In this document: positions 7,129-9,815 of the stretch, one piece after another
Position numbering within the stretch: position 1 is the first letter of the stretch
How the letters are laid out: every line of letters starts with the position of its first letter
Assembly: GCA_946480825.1 (NCBI GenBank)
Contig: CAMLLG010000103.1
Span: forward strand, 1 to 9,815
DNA length: 9,815 nt
Source: an uncultured Lysobacteraceae bacterium
Lineage (GTDB): Bacteria; Pseudomonadota; Gammaproteobacteria; Xanthomonadales; Xanthomonadaceae
Reading direction: 5' to 3'
The notes under the pieces: generated by a model
What the model was told of the DNA's origin: nothing
Database searches by the model: none
The model's input: the letters and a program-made list of their open reading frames with translations, nothing else
Program-made: the position numbers and the translations under genes

Positions 7129-9501
7129 ATGTCTCAGAAACCGCTCGTACGGCGAGCCGCGGTCCTCGGCGCCGGTGTGATGGGTGCTCAGATCGCGGCC
7201 CACCTGACCAATGCCGGCGTCGACACCGTGTTGTTCGACCTCGCCGCGAAAGAAGGTGATCCAAACGGCGTCGTGCTGAAGGCGCTCGCCAACCTGGGCA
7301 AGCTCTCGCCCGCCCCGCTCGCCAGCAAGTCGCTGGGCGAGGCCATCATCCCGGCGAACTACGACAGCGGCTTGGACCACCTGCGCGGCTGCGACCTGAT
7401 CATCGAGGCGATCGCCGAACGGATGGACTGGAAACAGGATCTGTACAAGAAGATCGCCCCGTTCGTGGCGCCCAACGCGATCCTCGCCAGCAACACTTCG
7501 GGCTTGGGAATCAACAAGTTGGCGGAAGTTCTTCCAGAAGAACTTCGTCATCGCTTCTGCGGCGTGCATTTCTTCAACCCGCCGCGCTACATGCACCTGG
7601 CCGAACTCATCCCGGCCAACACCACCGATCCGGCGGTGCTGCAGGGCCTCGAAACATTCCTGGTGACCACCCTCGGCAAGGGCGTGGTGTACGCCAAGGA
7701 CACCCCCAATTTCATCGGCAACCGCATCGGCGTGTTCTCGATCCTGGCGACGATCCACCACACCCATGCCTTCAAGCTCGGCTTCGACGAAGTCGACGGC
7801 CTGACCGGCCCGTTGGTCGGGCGGCCGAAGTCGGCGACCTATCGCACGTCCGACGTGGTGGGCCTGGACACCATGGCCCACGTCATCAAGACGATGGGCG
7901 ACACCCTGCCCGACGATCCGTGGCACAAGTACTTCAACGCCCCAGCCTGGCTGGGGGCGCTGATCTCGAAGGGCGCGCTGGGCCAGAAGACCGGCGCCGG
8001 CATCTTCCGCAAGGTCGGCAAGGACATCGTGGTCCTCGATCTCGAAAAGCAGGACTACCGCCCCTCGGATCGCGGCGCCGCGCCGGAACTGGTCGAGATC
8101 CTGAAGACGAAGAACCCGGCCGAGAAATTCGCCAAGCTCCGCGCCAGCGAACACCCGCAGGCGCAGTTCCTGTGGGCGGTCTTCCGCGATCTGTTCCATT
8201 ACAGCGCTTATCACCTGGCCGATATCGCCGACACCGCGCGCGACGTGGATCTGGCGATCCGCTGGGGCTACGGCTGGTCGCTCGGCCCGTTCGAAACCTG
8301 GCAGGCCGCGGGCTGGAAGCAGGTCGCGCAGTGGATCGCCGACGACATCGCCGCCGGCAAGGCCATGAGCGACGCGCCGTTGCCGGCGTGGGTGCTCGAC
8401 GGCCGCGATGGCGTGCACGGTGCGGCCGGCAGCTTCAGCCCGGCCAAGGGCGCCGAACTGCCCCGCTCCGCCCTGCCCGTCTACCAGCGTCAGCGTTTCC
8501 CCGACCCGCTGCTGGGCGAGCGCTTCGCGCAGGGCGAGACGGTGTACGAGAACGATGGCGTGCGCCTCTGGCACGACGGCGACGGTATCGCGGTGGCGTC
8601 GTTCAAGACCAAGATGCACACGGTCAACGACCATGTGCTCAACGGCCTCCAGGAAGCGATCGGCATCGCCGAGCGCGACTTCCGGGGCATGGTGATCTGG
8701 CAGCCGAAGGAGCCGTTCTCGGCCGGTGCCGATCTCGCCGGCGCGCTGGGCCTGCTGACCGCGGGCGACGTGAAGGGCTTCGAGGCGATGGTCGCCAACT
8801 TCCAGGCCACCAGTCAGCGCATCAAGTATTCGCTGGTCCCGGTGGTCGCCGCGGTGCGTGGTCTCGCCCTCGGCGGTGGCTGCGAATTCCAGATGCATAC
8901 CGCACGCACCGTGGCTCATCTCGAAAGCTACATCGGCCTGGTCGAAGCCGGCGTCGGCCTGCTGCCGGCGGGCGGCGGCTTGAAGGAATTCGCGGTGCGC
9001 GCCTCGCAGGCCGCGGGGCCGGGCGGCGATGTGTTCGCCCAGCTCAAGCCGCTGTTCGAGAACGTCGCGATGGCCAAGGTGTCCGCGTCGGGCATCGAAG
9101 CGAAGGAGATGGGTCTGCTGCGCAAGGACGACATCGTCGCCTTCAACGCCTACGAGTTGCTGCACATCGCCAAGCAGCAGGCGCTGGCGCTGGCCGAAAC
9201 CGGTTATCGCCCGCCGATGCCCGCGCGCCGCATCCAGGTCGCCGGCGACGTCGGCATCGCCACCTTCAAGATGATGCTCGTGAACATGCTGGAAGGTCGT
9301 TTCATCTCCGAGCACGACTACGAGATCGCCTCGCGGATCGCGACCGTGCTGTGCGGCGGCGAAGTGGACCGCGGCGCGATCGTCGACGAGGACTGGCTGA
9401 TCCGTCTGGAACGCGAGCATTTCGTCGCGCTGGCGCAGATGCCGAAGACCCAGGCGCGCATCAAGCACATGCTCGAGACCGGCAAGCCGCTTCGGAATTG
9501 A
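7129..9501 (+). CDS. fadB: Bifunctional 3-hydroxyacyl-CoA dehydrogenase / enoyl-CoA hydratase
   Basis: This enzyme catalyses two steps of fatty-acid beta-oxidation: hydration of enoyl-CoA and NAD-dependent oxidation of the 3-hydroxyacyl-CoA. The 790 residues carry the dehydrogenase first: Rossmann GAGVMG (14-19), SNTSG (121-125), then HFFNP with His147 and Glu159 spaced as in the family catalytic pair, and NFIGNRI (194-200). The hydratase is C-terminal (about 480-680): SAGADL (531-536) and GGGCE (582-586) for the oxyanion hole, with Glu586 and Glu606 spaced 20 apart like the two catalytic Glu of E. coli FadB. The domain order is the reverse of E. coli FadB and resembles Bacillus FadN. The start at 7129 is chosen over the in-frame ATG at 7120 because AGGA (7117-7120) sits eight bases before it. 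It is followed by a fadA-type thiolase. The symbol follows xanthomonad usage; fadN would also fit. Confidence 0.93.
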   Translation: MSQKPLVRRAAVLGAGVMGAQIAAHLTNAGVDTVLFDLAAKEGDPNGVVLKALANLGKLSPAPLASKSLGEAIIPANYDSGLDHLRGCDLIIEAIAERMDWKQDLYKKIAPFVAPNAILASNTSGLGINKLAEVLPEELRHRFCGVHFFNPPRYMHLAELIPANTTDPAVLQGLETFLVTTLGKGVVYAKDTPNFIGNRIGVFSILATIHHTHAFKLGFDEVDGLTGPLVGRPKSATYRTSDVVGLDTMAHVIKTMGDTLPDDPWHKYFNAPAWLGALISKGALGQKTGAGIFRKVGKDIVVLDLEKQDYRPSDRGAAPELVEILKTKNPAEKFAKLRASEHPQAQFLWAVFRDLFHYSAYHLADIADTARDVDLAIRWGYGWSLGPFETWQAAGWKQVAQWIADDIAAGKAMSDAPLPAWVLDGRDGVHGAAGSFSPAKGAELPRSALPVYQRQRFPDPLLGERFAQGETVYENDGVRLWHDGDGIAVASFKTKMHTVNDHVLNGLQEAIGIAERDFRGMVIWQPKEPFSAGADLAGALGLLTAGDVKGFEAMVANFQATSQRIKYSLVPVVAAVRGLALGGGCEFQMHTARTVAHLESYIGLVEAGVGLLPAGGGLKEFAVRASQAAGPGGDVFAQLKPLFENVAMAKVSASGIEAKEMGLLRKDDIVAFNAYELLHIAKQQALALAETGYRPPMPARRIQVAGDVGIATFKMMLVNMLEGRFISEHDYEIASRIATVLCGGEVDRGAIVDEDWLIRLEREHFVALAQMPKTQARIKHMLETGKPLRN

Positions 9502-9504
9502 CGA

Positions 9505-9549
9505 CCCCATCCTCCTCCCCCGCCCGCGGGGGAGGATTGAGGTGGGGGC
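9505..9549. repeat. REP-like hairpin, first copy, just after fadB
   Basis: TCCTCCCCCGC (9513-9523) and GCGGGGGAGGA (9526-9536) form a perfect 11-bp stem around two bases. The arms extend imperfectly through CCCCATCC on the left and GAGGTGGGG on the right. It starts four bases after the fadB stop. No T run follows, so it is not an intrinsic terminator. It resembles the C-rich extragenic palindromes scattered through xanthomonad genomes; this family assignment is from memory. Confidence 0.65.
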
Positions 9550-9566
9550 CGCTTCCGAACAGCGCT

Positions 9567-9602
9567 CCCATCCCGACCTTCCCCGCAAAGCGGAGGAAGG
9601 AG
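9567..9602. repeat. REP-like hairpin, second copy, before fadA
   Basis: CCTTCCCCGC (9577-9586) pairs with GCGGAGGAAGG (9590-9600) around AAA, with A9594 bulged out. It is preceded by CCCATCC (9567-9573), the same heptamer that precedes the first copy at 9506-9512, so the two hairpins look like diverged direct copies of one element. The right arm contains AAGGAG, but the sequence more likely to serve fadA is GAGGA at 9609-9613, outside the stem. Confidence 0.5.
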
Positions 9603-9622
9603 ACCAACGAGGACAAGACACC

Positions 9623-9815
9623 ATGAGCAAGATGATCCAGGACGCCTACATCGTCGCCGCCACCCGCACGCCGGTGGGCAAGGCCCCGAAGGGCGCATTC
9701 CGCAACACCCGCCCCGACGAATTGCTCGCGCACGCACTGCGCAGCGTCGTCGCGCAGGCACCGGGCATCGACGTCAACCGCATCGACGACGCCATCATCG
9801 GCTGCGCGATGCCCG
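9623..9815 (+). CDS. fadA: Acetyl-CoA C-acyltransferase (thiolase), 5' part only
   Basis: Thiolase catalyses the last step of beta-oxidation, splitting 3-ketoacyl-CoA with free CoA. Only the first 64 residues are in the window. They show the thiolase opening, AYIVAATRTPVGK (8-20), then KGAFRNTRPDELLAHAL (23-39) and DAIIGCAMP (56-64). The catalytic Cys, near residue 90 in the family, and the C-terminal His and Cys motifs lie beyond base 9815. The ATG at 9623 is supported by GAGGA nine bases upstream. It follows fadB after 121 bases that hold the two REP-like hairpins. The fadB-fadA pair suggests that the two proteins form the trifunctional beta-oxidation complex. Confidence 0.93.
   Translation, partial: MSKMIQDAYIVAATRTPVGKAPKGAFRNTRPDELLAHALRSVVAQAPGIDVNRIDDAIIGCAMP

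Noticed and set aside
7120..7131. An earlier fadB start at the ATG at 7120
   Set aside because: The AGGA sequence overlaps that ATG and cannot serve it, whereas it is at the right distance for the ATG at 7129.
7060..9630. A minus-strand open frame of 856 codons opposite fadB
   Set aside because: It covers almost exactly the antisense of fadB, the usual outcome in high-GC genes with strong codon bias. The translation shows no known motif.

Overview
The window comes from a high-GC gammaproteobacterium, most likely a member of the Xanthomonadaceae/Lysobacteraceae (Xanthomonas, Stenotrophomonas, Lysobacter or a relative). This rests on the recalled resemblance of the Der and RlmN proteins to their xanthomonad counterparts, the two-domain fadB type next to fadA, and the GC-rich REP-like hairpins. 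No database search was possible, so the genus stays open.

Left part (1-6149, minus strand): a conserved housekeeping cluster read right to left, ndk - rlmN - rodZ - yfgM - bamB - der. It covers nucleotide balance (Ndk), 23S rRNA/tRNA adenine methylation (RlmN), cell-shape scaffolding (RodZ), an envelope chaperone-associated TPR protein (YfgM), outer-membrane protein assembly (BamB) and 50S ribosome assembly (Der, whose C-terminus runs off the left edge). ndk and rlmN are 7 bases apart, and yfgM and bamB touch or overlap. The order is that of Pseudomonas and E. coli, but pilF (between rlmN and rodZ) and ispG-hisS (between rodZ and yfgM) are missing. A 90-base and a 313-base spacer stand in their places.

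Middle (6150-6437): the divergent control region between ndk and a TetR-family regulator. It contains a perfect 16-base inverted repeat that fits the PsrA operator pattern as I recall it, placed over the predicted start point of the tetR transcript. It also contains a strong intrinsic-terminator-like hairpin oriented toward ndk, although no recognisable minus-strand gene lies upstream of it.

Right part (6438-9815, plus strand): a fatty-acid beta-oxidation unit: a PsrA-like TetR regulator, a fadB-type bifunctional 3-hydroxyacyl-CoA dehydrogenase/enoyl-CoA hydratase, and the start of a fadA-type thiolase. The likely logic is that the regulator represses its own promoter, and perhaps the whole operon, until long-chain acyl-CoA or fatty acid releases it. 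FadB then hydrates and oxidises enoyl-CoA, and FadA cleaves the 3-ketoacyl-CoA. Two REP-like hairpins fill the fadB-fadA spacer. The genes themselves are ordinary; the control region and the fadB-fadA spacer are what merit a closer look. No tRNA, rRNA, CRISPR array or insertion sequence was seen.
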